From NCBI GenBank assembly GCA_012960755.1, contig DUAT01000012.1, positions 1 to 64,000 of the forward strand: DNA of 64,000 nucleotides, given 5' to 3'. This document shows, piece by piece, positions 40,148 through 48,607 of this stretch; the first letter of the stretch is position 1; every line of letters starts with the position of its first letter. The translations under genes were made by a program, and so were the position numbers. This stretch comes from Gammaproteobacteria bacterium (GTDB lineage: Bacteria; Pseudomonadota; Gammaproteobacteria; Pseudomonadales; Azotimanducaceae_A). The notes under the pieces were generated by a model. That model was not told the origin of the DNA. It saw nothing but the letters and a program-made list of their open reading frames with translations, and did not search any database.

Positions 40148-42337
40148 ATGGATCCAACCGCATCATCCACGCAAGACAATTCACAAGGCAATAAGCCCGG
40201 CTTAAAAGCCATCCCAAAATCTGTTAATGATATTAAATTCCAGGAAACCTCCATGGATATCTGGGAGAGTAAGTATTGTCTTAAAACAAAACAGGGTGAA
40301 CGCGTAGACCAGAATATAGACGAGACCTACAAACGTGTGGCACAGGCTCTGTCTGACGTCGAGTTGGAACCAAAACGCAAGCAATGGAATGAGAAATTTC
40401 TCTGGGCACTCCGGCATGGTGTTATTCCCGCGGGCCGAATTATTTCAAATGCCGGAGCAAGGGAACACAAACCGGCAACCTCCACGATCAACTGTACTGT
40501 CTCCGGCACGATTCACGATTCCATGGAGGATATTCTAAACAAGAACGTTGAGGCTGGCCTTACCCTGAAGGCGGGCTGCGGGATTGGTTACGAATACTCC
40601 ACCTTGCGACCCAAGGGCGCTTATGTCACAGGCGCCGGGGCTTATACCTCTGGCCCCCTGTCGTTTATGGATATTTATGACAAGACCTGCTTTACCGTTT
40701 CTTCTGCAGGTGGTCGCCGTGGCGCGCAAATGGCAACCTTTGAGGTAGGTCATCCGGATGTTATCGAATTTATCCGGGCCAAACGTGAGGATGGCCGCCT
40801 GCGGCAGTTCAATTTATCCCTGCTGATCACCCAAGAATTCATGGAAGCGGTCAAGAATGATAAAGAATGGCGCTTGAGCTTTCCTCTCACACAGGAAGAA
40901 GTCGATTCTGACAGCATCGATCTCAACGATGCATCAGAGGTGATCTGGCGAGAATTCCCGGTCAAGGACCGTTATGTTGTCAATATCGATGGTCTGGTTG
41001 CCTGCAGGATTACCAAGGTCCTCAAGGCGCAAAGGCTGTGGGACATGATCATGGCATCAACCTATGATTTCGCGGAACCGGGATTCATTCTCATCGACAA
41101 GGTGAATGAGATGAATAACAACTGGTTCTGTGAAGATATCCGGGCAACTAATCCCTGCGGTGAGCAACCATTGCCGCCTTATGGCAGCTGCCTGCTAGGG
41201 TCCGTCAATCTCTGCCGGTTTGTTGAAAAACCATTTACATCGGAGGCAAAATTCAACTGGGATGAATTCAGAGAGGTCGTCACAGTATTCAGCAGAATGT
41301 TGGATAATGTGGTTGAAATCAATGGGTTACCGCTGGAGAAACAGCGTCAGGAAATTTTTCGCAAGCGCCGTCACGGCATGGGATACCTGGGGCTTGGGTC
41401 GACCATCACAATGTTGGGTCTGTCCTATGGCGACAAGTCGTCAGTTGCTTTCACCGAAGATGTCACCCGTGAACTCGCCGTGGTCGGATGGCAAGCGGGG
41501 TTGGACCTGGCGAGGGAGAAAGGCGCTGCACCCATCATGGAAGAAGAGTTTGAGGTCACGGGTGAAATGCTACACATACGGCCTGAAATGTCTGCCGATG
41601 GCATTCGGCTTGGAGACAAGATCAAGGGCAAGGTATTGCACGCCAGATACAGTCGTTACATGCAAAAAATAGCCCGCATCAATCCAGCACTGGTCGAGGA
41701 GTTGGCTGAAGTGGGTTGCCGCTACACCCACCATAGTTCCATCGCGCCAACCGGTACCATCTCTTTGTCGCTCGCCAACAATGCCAGCAATGGTATTGAG
41801 CCGAGTTTTGCGCACTTCTATTCACGCAATGTCATCCGTGAAGGTAAGAAATCCAAAGAAAAAGTCGATGTTTATTCTTTTGAATTATTGGCCTATAGAG
41901 CCATGGTCAACCCGGAAGCTGACCCCTATAGTGACGATCCAGGCGCACAGTTGCCTGACTACTTCAGAGCGGCAGATGATATCAGTCCAATAAACCATGT
42001 GGACATCCAGGCTGCCGCACAAAAATGGATCGACTCATCGATATCCAAAACTGCCAATGTGCCAACAGATTATCCGTTTGAGGATTTCAAGAATATTTAC
42101 CTCTACGCCTATGAACAGGGACTTAAAGGCTGCACCACCTTTCGATTTAACCCCGAGGCGTTCCAGGGTGTCCTGGTTAAGGAGTCAGACCTGGAAGGTA
42201 CAACCTACCAATTCACCCTGGATGACGGCTCGACCGTAGCAGTGAAAGGTAACGAAGAGATCGAATACGATGGTGAACTGCATACCGCAGCCAATCTGTT
42301 TGATGCACTTAAAGAAGGCTATTACGGTAAGTTCTGA
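40148..42337 (+). CDS. nrdJ: Adenosylcobalamin-dependent (class II) ribonucleotide reductase, large part
   Basis: This is the catalytic part of the B12-dependent reductase (729 aa). It has GCGIGYEYSTLRP, SAGGRRGAQMA, the active-site ATNPCGEQPL with thiyl Cys and Glu, YGSCLLGSVNL and SIAPTGTISL. The reductase makes dNTPs without oxygen or a Fe-tyrosyl radical. The C-terminal zinc/Cys domain is missing from this chain and is supplied by the next gene, as in Pseudomonas NrdJa/NrdJb. It forms an operon with nrdJb and thyA. The gene is intact. Confidence 0.95.
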   Translation: MDPTASSTQDNSQGNKPGLKAIPKSVNDIKFQETSMDIWESKYCLKTKQGERVDQNIDETYKRVAQALSDVELEPKRKQWNEKFLWALRHGVIPAGRIISNAGAREHKPATSTINCTVSGTIHDSMEDILNKNVEAGLTLKAGCGIGYEYSTLRPKGAYVTGAGAYTSGPLSFMDIYDKTCFTVSSAGGRRGAQMATFEVGHPDVIEFIRAKREDGRLRQFNLSLLITQEFMEAVKNDKEWRLSFPLTQEEVDSDSIDLNDASEVIWREFPVKDRYVVNIDGLVACRITKVLKAQRLWDMIMASTYDFAEPGFILIDKVNEMNNNWFCEDIRATNPCGEQPLPPYGSCLLGSVNLCRFVEKPFTSEAKFNWDEFREVVTVFSRMLDNVVEINGLPLEKQRQEIFRKRRHGMGYLGLGSTITMLGLSYGDKSSVAFTEDVTRELAVVGWQAGLDLAREKGAAPIMEEEFEVTGEMLHIRPEMSADGIRLGDKIKGKVLHARYSRYMQKIARINPALVEELAEVGCRYTHHSSIAPTGTISLSLANNASNGIEPSFAHFYSRNVIREGKKSKEKVDVYSFELLAYRAMVNPEADPYSDDPGAQLPDYFRAADDISPINHVDIQAAAQKWIDSSISKTANVPTDYPFEDFKNIYLYAYEQGLKGCTTFRFNPEAFQGVLVKESDLEGTTYQFTLDDGSTVAVKGNEEIEYDGELHTAANLFDALKEGYYGKF

Positions 42338-42414
42338 TAATTTAAGCAAACTTCATTAGCGACGCATCGTTAGCACCTTTTATAGAAACCTTTATTTGAA
42401 GAGATTAGGAAAAA

Positions 42415-43089
42415 ATGACCACCAGGATAAACAGCAAAATTGTCGGTTACAGCATCAAAAAAGATGAAGAAGAACAAAATCCGGTTGATCTCCGTGAAGT
42501 CATGCACGAGGAAATCAAACGGCCGGAAGAGCTCAAAGGGTATACCTATAAAATTAAAACCCCGTTAAGCGACCATGCACTCTACATCACCGTGAACAAC
42601 ATTATGCTTAACCCTGGGACAGAGCACGAGCAGGAGTATCCCTTCGAAATTTTTATCAACTCAAAGAACATGGAACACTTCCAGTGGGTGCTGGCATTGA
42701 CCCGTGTTATCAGTGCTGTTTTTCGAAAAGGCGGTGATGCCACCTTCATGGTGGAGGAATTAAAACAGGTCTTTGATCCCCAGGGGGGATATTTCAAGAA
42801 AGGCGGTCGTTTTATGCCATCCCTGGTCGCGGAAATTGGCGAAGTGCTCGAGACCCATATGAAGAAGTGCGGCCTGATCAAGGAAGAAGAACTCAGTGAC
42901 GCGCACAAGGCCCTGATCGCCGAGAAGCGCGCTGCACTTGAAGGAGGCGCTGCCAACGCCGAGGATCCTGCCGAGGTGGCAGGTTATCCACCCGGCGCAC
43001 AACTCTGTATCAAATGTAATACCCAGGCCGCCGTCATGATGGATGGTTGCATGACCTGCCTGGCTTGCGGTGAATCCAAGTGCGGATAG
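42415..43089 (+). CDS. Class II ribonucleotide reductase, C-terminal part (NrdJb-like)
   Basis: The 224-aa protein matches the separate C-terminal chain of split class II reductases. It has a TSCPD-like beta domain (YTYKIKTPLSDHALYITVNN, YPFEIFINSKNMEH) and a C-terminal Cys-rich tail, CIKCNTQAAV-MMDGCMTCLACGESKCG in pieces, that should bind zinc and re-reduce the active site. It follows nrdJa after 77 bp. It is needed for turnover, since nrdJa alone lacks the redox-active tail. Confidence 0.9.
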   Translation: MTTRINSKIVGYSIKKDEEEQNPVDLREVMHEEIKRPEELKGYTYKIKTPLSDHALYITVNNIMLNPGTEHEQEYPFEIFINSKNMEHFQWVLALTRVISAVFRKGGDATFMVEELKQVFDPQGGYFKKGGRFMPSLVAEIGEVLETHMKKCGLIKEEELSDAHKALIAEKRAALEGGAANAEDPAEVAGYPPGAQLCIKCNTQAAVMMDGCMTCLACGESKCG

Positions 43090-43102
43090 TGGCAGGAACA
43101 CA

Positions 43103-43942
43103 ATGCGATCTTACCTCGATCAACTGAGGCAAATACTGGATAGTGGTGCCAGGCGCATGGATCGCACCGGCGTCGGCACCATCTCGCTATTCGGGCTTCA
43201 TAGTCGCTACAGTCTTGCTGATGGATTTCCTGCTGTCACTACCAAGAAACTGGTTTGGAAGTCGATGGTCTCGGAGCTGCTCTGGTTTATATCCGGGTCC
43301 GGCAACATCAAGGACCTGAAGGAAATCTACAAACACAATAAACTGTGGGACCTCAATTATAATGACTACATCGCGCGTCGTGGGCAGGATCCGGGCGATG
43401 GTGATATGGGGAGGGTCTACGGTCAACAGTGGCGTCACTGGCGCACCAGTGATGGTCGTGAGATTGACCAGTTAGCGGATGCCATCGAACTGATAAAACA
43501 CAATCCGGACTCCCGGCGGATTATTGTCAATGCCTGGAATCCTGGTGAGGCAGATGCTAATGACGTCGCTCTGCCACCGTGCCATGCTTTCTTTCAGTTC
43601 TATGTCGCAGATGGTAAATTGTCATTACATATGTATCAGCGCTCGGCAGATATGTTTCTTGGTGTGCCTTTAAATATTGCCAGTTATGCCTTGTTGACCC
43701 ATATGATAGCCAGGTTAACCGGCCTCATTGCCGGGGACTTTATTCATACCATCGGAGACGCGCACATATACACAGATGCCGTAGAACAGTGCGAACAACA
43801 GCTCGCGAGAGAGCCCTTGCCATTACCGGCTCTGCGTATCACCGATCGCAATCAACAAACCATTGATGAATTTATCATGGATGATTTTCAGCTTATCAAT
43901 TACCAGTGCCATGAGGCCATTAAAGCCAGGATGGCAGTGTAA
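43103..43942 (+). CDS. thyA: Thymidylate synthase
   Basis: The 279-aa ThyA starts at ATG 43103 (MRSYLDQ), with CAGGA upstream; a longer frame begins at 43070 inside nrdJb. The family motifs are RTGVGTISLFG (dUMP phosphate Arg), LWFISG, GRVYGQQWRHW, the catalytic Cys160 in LPPCHAFFQF, RSADMFLGVPLNIASYA and GDAHIY. It converts dUMP to dTMP with methylene-tetrahydrofolate. Its position right behind the ribonucleotide reductase links dNTP steps in one operon. Confidence 0.97.
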   Translation: MRSYLDQLRQILDSGARRMDRTGVGTISLFGLHSRYSLADGFPAVTTKKLVWKSMVSELLWFISGSGNIKDLKEIYKHNKLWDLNYNDYIARRGQDPGDGDMGRVYGQQWRHWRTSDGREIDQLADAIELIKHNPDSRRIIVNAWNPGEADANDVALPPCHAFFQFYVADGKLSLHMYQRSADMFLGVPLNIASYALLTHMIARLTGLIAGDFIHTIGDAHIYTDAVEQCEQQLAREPLPLPALRITDRNQQTIDEFIMDDFQLINYQCHEAIKARMAV

Positions 43943-43947
43943 ACCTG

Positions 43948-44829
43948 ATGCCAACACGAGCCCGAGCAACATCCCTGGCGGAACTCTCCGAGATTCAGGC
44001 CCGGATGATTAAACCGGAAGAAGTCAAACAAGGTCTGAATTTACAATTGCGGTTCGATGATATTGTCATAACACCTTTTGGAAAAAGCGGTACAACCTGG
44101 ATTCAACAGATTGTACATACCCTTCGCACCCGCGGGGATATGGATTTCGATGATATCTCGCGCGTCGTACCCTGGATAGAAACCAGCCCAGCTCTGGGCA
44201 TTGACCTCGATGCAGAACAAATAACCAATCCCCGGGCGTTTAAAAGCCACCTGGAGTATGAAGCGATCCCCAAGGGTGGCAAGTACATTAACGTGGTACG
44301 TGACCCGAAGGACGCACTCTACTCGGCCTACAAGTTTTTCGAAGGCTGGTTTTTTGAGCCAGGTACAATAGGCCTTGAAGACTTTGCCCGTGAACGATTT
44401 ATCAAGTCAGGCGCCTATTGGCGTCACCTGAAATCCTGGTGGCAACGCAGACATCAAACGACGGTACTTTTCCTCGCCTATGAACTTATGAAGCTGGACC
44501 TGGATGTCACCATCAGGCGAGTGGCTGAATTTATCGACATACCACTGGACGAAGAATTACTCGAGCTGACCCTGCTGCACGCTTCCCTGCCATTCATGCT
44601 GCAACACAAGGACCGTTTTGATGATGCCATGCTACGTTCACTGACCGAGGATCGCTGCAATCTGCCTTTTAACAGCGATACGACCAAAGTGCGACAGGGA
44701 GAGATCGGGAGTCATACAGAAGCCTTCAGTCCTGAGCTTATTGCAGGGCTTGATGAGGTATGGCGAACACAGATCACTGAGCCGCTGGGCTACCCTGATT
44801 ATGAATCGCTGATCAAGGCCCTCGACTAA
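43948..44829 (+). CDS. PAPS-dependent sulfotransferase
   Basis: This 293-aa protein has both PAPS sites: the 5'-phosphosulfate loop FGKSGTTWIQQ and the 3'-phosphate motif VVRDPKDALYSAYKFF. TKVRQGEIGSH near the C-terminus resembles the GxxGxxK-type element. It transfers sulfate from PAPS to an alcohol or amine. It starts 5 bp after thyA, so it is co-transcribed with the nucleotide genes although the function seems unrelated. The acceptor is unknown. Confidence 0.88.
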   Translation: MPTRARATSLAELSEIQARMIKPEEVKQGLNLQLRFDDIVITPFGKSGTTWIQQIVHTLRTRGDMDFDDISRVVPWIETSPALGIDLDAEQITNPRAFKSHLEYEAIPKGGKYINVVRDPKDALYSAYKFFEGWFFEPGTIGLEDFARERFIKSGAYWRHLKSWWQRRHQTTVLFLAYELMKLDLDVTIRRVAEFIDIPLDEELLELTLLHASLPFMLQHKDRFDDAMLRSLTEDRCNLPFNSDTTKVRQGEIGSHTEAFSPELIAGLDEVWRTQITEPLGYPDYESLIKALD

Positions 44830-44836
44830 CAGGTTT

Positions 44837-45358
44837 TCACCGGGCGACAAATTGGTTTATCTTTCGGTCCTTCTCCACTGACAATGCGGAGAAAACCTGA
44901 CCGTTCATGACGATGTATGTGCCCGGTGCCAGGCTCTGTACAGCGGCGAAAGCCATGCCAATATTAAAAGTGGCATCTGTCTGTGCGAACCGTGCCGGTG
45001 CCAGCGAGCCTGTAAGGACTATTGTCTTATCGGCAATCGTTGCCAAAACACGCGCTGTCTCTGTCATCGTGTCAGTACCGTGAGTGATAACGATTTTTTT
45101 CTGTCGCGCGTTTGACACCTTATCAAATATTTTCCTGCGGTCATCATCGTCCATCTCAAGACTATCCTTACGCATCAACGGCAATACACTGAAGGGGTAT
45201 TCAACCCGCGCCTGCACCAGCAGTTCACCCACAACAGACTCGCCCACTTCGTAATCACTCTGGGAATCAAAATAGACCTTGTCAATGGTGCCACCGGTGG
45301 TGATGACCAGTACTGAATCGGCGTCGGAATCAGCCTGAGAGGATTTATTTTCTGGCAT
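44837..45358 (-). CDS. Single-domain asparaginase-like protein
   Basis: This 173-aa protein contains only the N-terminal domain of bacterial L-asparaginase. It keeps both catalytic threonine motifs: TTGGTIDKVY and HGTDTMTETA, plus VLTGSLAPARF and NIGMAF. The C-terminal domain of the usual 330-aa enzyme is absent, so it may form a different dimer or have another activity. The start is ATG 45358 (MPENKSS); TTG 45394 is also in frame. It is leftward and its stop is 8 bp from the sulfotransferase stop. Confidence 0.82.
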   Translation of the reverse strand: MPENKSSQADSDADSVLVITTGGTIDKVYFDSQSDYEVGESVVGELLVQARVEYPFSVLPLMRKDSLEMDDDDRRKIFDKVSNARQKKIVITHGTDTMTETARVLATIADKTIVLTGSLAPARFAQTDATFNIGMAFAAVQSLAPGTYIVMNGQVFSALSVEKDRKINQFVAR

Positions 45359-45394
45359 AGGCGATACACTTACCCCGTTAACATGAGAGCACAA

Positions 45395-46894
45395 CTAGGC
45401 TGTGCTGCGTTCCTGCTCATCCAACCCGGCTAACATTGCAAGCATATCAAGTCTGTCAGGGCCAGGTTGAAGCCGCAGTGGTGCATTCTTTTTACGACCA
45501 CGCAACAGGTACCGCAAAACAGTCAATCGGATTTTCCAGTCCTGCATGAAGGCACCGGGTTTTTCCAGCAGGTTGAATGTTCGCATCGCACCCCTGAGCA
45601 CATGCAGTTGATCTCGCGCAGCGGCGCCCACTGCGTCACCAACGGCTAATCCGATCCATTTCCTGATGGAATCGGGTTTATCCAATACGATGCCTTGCAT
45701 GATGGCTTTGGCGCGTTTTATACCACGTTTATCTTCGCTGAGACTCGCCTTGTAAATGGGTCTCAATTCTTCTTCTGTCAGTTTATCAAACATGACAGCC
45801 CGTTGTTTTGGATCCACCTGTTTGCTCAGCAAGTCAGCCAGCAGGTGCGCATGGAGGATACCGGTGCTACAACCTCGGCCATATAACGGGTTGGTTCTGA
45901 CTACCGAGTCACCGATAGCAAATAAATTGAGGGCGACCGGTTGATTATCGACAACGTAGTGTCGCCATACGGCATGAATATCGGCGAAGCCGAACGGAGG
46001 TGTTGTCGCCTCTGCCTTGCTGGTATGGACCCAGCGTAACAGTCCCGGAATGGAACAGGCGATCTCATCAAATTTTTCACCACTCTTGACGGCATCACGT
46101 AGTTCGGTTTCGCCCACGGGCAAGCAAATTATCACCGCAAAATGCCCGTCTTCACCTGGAAACACGCCAAATTTCATATATCCCAGGTCTCCGGCGGACC
46201 TTTCTCCGCCATGTCTTGAGGGTTCGCCGATGCCAGGTAAAAGCCGGTAATGTCTGGTGTAATAGACGATTTCAGAGTCTTCCTTTTCCTCCTCTATGAC
46301 CCCGCCAATATCAATGAGCCATTGCCGAAATTTGCTCGATCTTCCACTGGCGTCGACGACTATATCAGTCAGGAAATCCTGAGTGTCGCTACCGCGCGCT
46401 GAAATTTTGATTCCCTTGATGACGGGAATTTCACCGCTTGTATCGGCAATTAATCCTGTGACTATTTTTGAATTTTCGATTTCTATATGGTCCTGACTTT
46501 CAACATATCGACGCAGAACAGTTTCCATCGTCGCCCGACGACACATGAGGATCCACATCTTGTCATCACCTGGCTCGGGAACATATTGCTGCTGAAGCTC
46601 CGGTGGAACCATTTCTGCGAAGCTGACCTTTCGTGCGCCAGCCTGCCAGAATGCCTCTACCAGGTCCGGATAATTTTCTTCGAGGATGCTGCACATCAAC
46701 CCCAAAAAAGCATGGGGATGACGAAACTGTGCTGCGCCCCGCCGCTTCCATTCGAAAAATGCCTCATTTGCGCCACCTTCCGGGGGCGGTACATCTCTTT
46801 CTATGACGGTAACCTTGTTGCCTTGTCTTGCGAGTGCCAAGGCAGTACACATCCCGGTAATACCCGCACCAACGACTGCGATATGTTGCTTCAT
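45395..46894 (-). CDS. FAD-dependent oxidoreductase/monooxygenase
   Basis: The 499-aa flavoprotein has the N-terminal dinucleotide fold VVGAGITGMCTALALARQG with an acidic residue at the end of strand two (VIERD), a central VVDASGRSSKFRQWL motif and the second FAD motif AIGDSVVRTNPLYGRGCS. The pattern is of group A flavin monooxygenases and related geranylgeranyl-reductase- or halogenase-like proteins. The halogenase WxWxIP motif is not seen. It lies 36 bp upstream of the asparaginase-like gene on the same strand and is divergent from an MFS gene. The substrate is unknown. Confidence 0.85.
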   Translation of the reverse strand: MKQHIAVVGAGITGMCTALALARQGNKVTVIERDVPPPEGGANEAFFEWKRRGAAQFRHPHAFLGLMCSILEENYPDLVEAFWQAGARKVSFAEMVPPELQQQYVPEPGDDKMWILMCRRATMETVLRRYVESQDHIEIENSKIVTGLIADTSGEIPVIKGIKISARGSDTQDFLTDIVVDASGRSSKFRQWLIDIGGVIEEEKEDSEIVYYTRHYRLLPGIGEPSRHGGERSAGDLGYMKFGVFPGEDGHFAVIICLPVGETELRDAVKSGEKFDEIACSIPGLLRWVHTSKAEATTPPFGFADIHAVWRHYVVDNQPVALNLFAIGDSVVRTNPLYGRGCSTGILHAHLLADLLSKQVDPKQRAVMFDKLTEEELRPIYKASLSEDKRGIKRAKAIMQGIVLDKPDSIRKWIGLAVGDAVGAAARDQLHVLRGAMRTFNLLEKPGAFMQDWKIRLTVLRYLLRGRKKNAPLRLQPGPDRLDMLAMLAGLDEQERSTA

Positions 46895-47107
46895 CTAGTT
46901 AATTCCCGTCCTTAAAAAAGTATTTTTTGCCAATAATCACTATATCTGTAAAGTGTTAGTTATATGAAACAATCACTTACGAGGGAAATAACACTCACAG
47001 TTTTAGTTTCTGAATGCGCACTAGTGAGTTCCTGCCCCTTGTCTCCATTTAAGCTAATACTGAGATTCGGTCTATGTTAGGGTTTAAAGAAAAAAGAGGG
47101 CATACAC

Positions 47108-48490
47108 TTGGCCGACAATACAGATAAGCATAACCAACTCACCGGGGACGCTACTTCCGGCACGGCAAAGAATACACCATCCAGCTCAACTGAGGAATTC
47201 CATGTCACCGACCGCTATCGAACCTATGTGCTGTGTCTGGTTGTTCTGGTCTATGTGATCAACTTTATTGATCGGCAGATTTTCTCGATTCTGATTGAGC
47301 CCATCAGGGCCGAGATAGAATTATCTGACCTCCAGCTGGGGTTACTCGGCGGTATCGCATTCGCTATTTTCTATACGCTGGCAGGGATACCCATTGCTCG
47401 CTGGGCCGATGTTGGCAGCAGGCGGAATATCATTTCACTGGCCCTGGTGATCTGGTCCTGCATGACCATGTTTACCGGCACAGCCAAGAGCTTCGGGGCA
47501 CTGATCATTGCCAGGGTTGGTGTGGGAATAGGCGAAGCCGGTTGCTCACCGCCCATTCATTCGCTGATCTCAGACTACTTCCCGCCTGAAAAGCGCGGCA
47601 CTGCCCTCTCCATCTATGCGTTAGGAATTCCTATTGGTGCTGCCATCGGCACACTCGTCGGTGGTTGGATAGGCGCGGAGTTCGGCTGGCGTATGGCCTT
47701 TTTTATCGTCGGCATTCCCGGCGTCCTGGTGGCTGTTCTGGTTCGTTTTACGTTGCGGGAACCACCGAGAGGCTTTTCCGAGCCGCCAGTAGCAGAAGGC
47801 CAACCCACCGTCGCCGAGATGCCCACCGTGCCTCTCAAGCAGGTCATCAGTTTTATGTGGTCGCTCAAATCATTCCGGCATCTGTCCTTCGCGGGTGCAT
47901 TGCATGCGTTCGTCGGATATGGTGTGGGTCTCTTCCTGCCGTCATTTTTTATGCGCGTGCATGGTTTCAGTCTAAAAGAAACGGCAACCTTTCTTTTCCT
48001 GTTGGGTTTAACTGGCATGATCGGCACATTCCTGGGAGGTTATCTCGGGGACCGTTATGGTCAGCATGACAAACGCTGGTACATGTTTATCCCAGGTATT
48101 GCGACGCTGGCTGGTGTCCCGTTTGCCGTGCTTTTCTATACAACTGCCGACCCCTACATCGCTTTGTTGTTTGCTATTCCCGGCGCCATTCTCGGTCCCA
48201 TGTATCTGGGTCCCACTTTTGCCATGACACAAACGCTGGTCACTCCAGCCATGCGGGCACTGGCTTCTGCCATTCTGTTGTTTGTGCTTAATTTAATTGG
48301 CCTGGGTCTGGGCCCTGTCGCTGCAGGCGCTTTGAGTGATTACCTGAAGCCGGAGTATGGCGAAGAGTCCATTCGCTATTCGCTGTTTATCCTGGCGGTT
48401 TTTGGCAATCTGTGGGCAGCCGCGCATTACTATTTTGCTTCCCGGACGCTACGCGAGGATCTGGATGCAAAGAATCAGATCAAACTGTAA
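47108..48490 (+). CDS. MFS transporter, spinster-like
   Basis: This 460-aa MFS protein starts at TTG 47108, with GAGGG about 8 nt before it and no alternative ATG. Twelve membrane segments are present; the signature VINFIDRQIFSILIEPI, WADVGSRRNI and GVGIGEAGCSPPIHSLI fit the spinster-type family that carries lipids, sugars or carboxylates. It is divergent from the FAD gene by 213 bp and followed by a terminator. Co-localisation with a TonB receptor downstream could mean uptake, but this is not shown. Confidence 0.9.
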   Translation: MADNTDKHNQLTGDATSGTAKNTPSSSTEEFHVTDRYRTYVLCLVVLVYVINFIDRQIFSILIEPIRAEIELSDLQLGLLGGIAFAIFYTLAGIPIARWADVGSRRNIISLALVIWSCMTMFTGTAKSFGALIIARVGVGIGEAGCSPPIHSLISDYFPPEKRGTALSIYALGIPIGAAIGTLVGGWIGAEFGWRMAFFIVGIPGVLVAVLVRFTLREPPRGFSEPPVAEGQPTVAEMPTVPLKQVISFMWSLKSFRHLSFAGALHAFVGYGVGLFLPSFFMRVHGFSLKETATFLFLLGLTGMIGTFLGGYLGDRYGQHDKRWYMFIPGIATLAGVPFAVLFYTTADPYIALLFAIPGAILGPMYLGPTFAMTQTLVTPAMRALASAILLFVLNLIGLGLGPVAAGALSDYLKPEYGEESIRYSLFILAVFGNLWAAAHYYFASRTLREDLDAKNQIKL

Positions 48491-48522
48491 CCACGAGGTG
48501 TTGTGACCCGAATCATCTATTA

Positions 48523-48552
48523 CAAAAAAACCGGATAGCTTTCGCTTTCCGG
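48523..48552. terminator. Bidirectional intrinsic terminator
   Basis: CCGGATAGC and GCTTTCCGG (48531-48552) form a nine-pair stem with one mismatch and a four-base loop. On the minus strand a seven-T run follows, so it ends the TonB receptor transcript; on the plus strand the MFS gene enters from the left and an AT-rich tail follows. Confidence 0.75.
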
Positions 48553-48607
48553 ATTTATTGGCTCATTCAAGTAGAAACAAGAGGTGCAGTGACTTAGGTA
48601 TAGTTAG

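Noticed and set aside
43948..48490. Natural-product gene cluster (sulfotransferase, FAD oxygenase, MFS)
   Set aside because: No core synthase, genes in different orientations, and the sulfotransferase is operonic with thyA.
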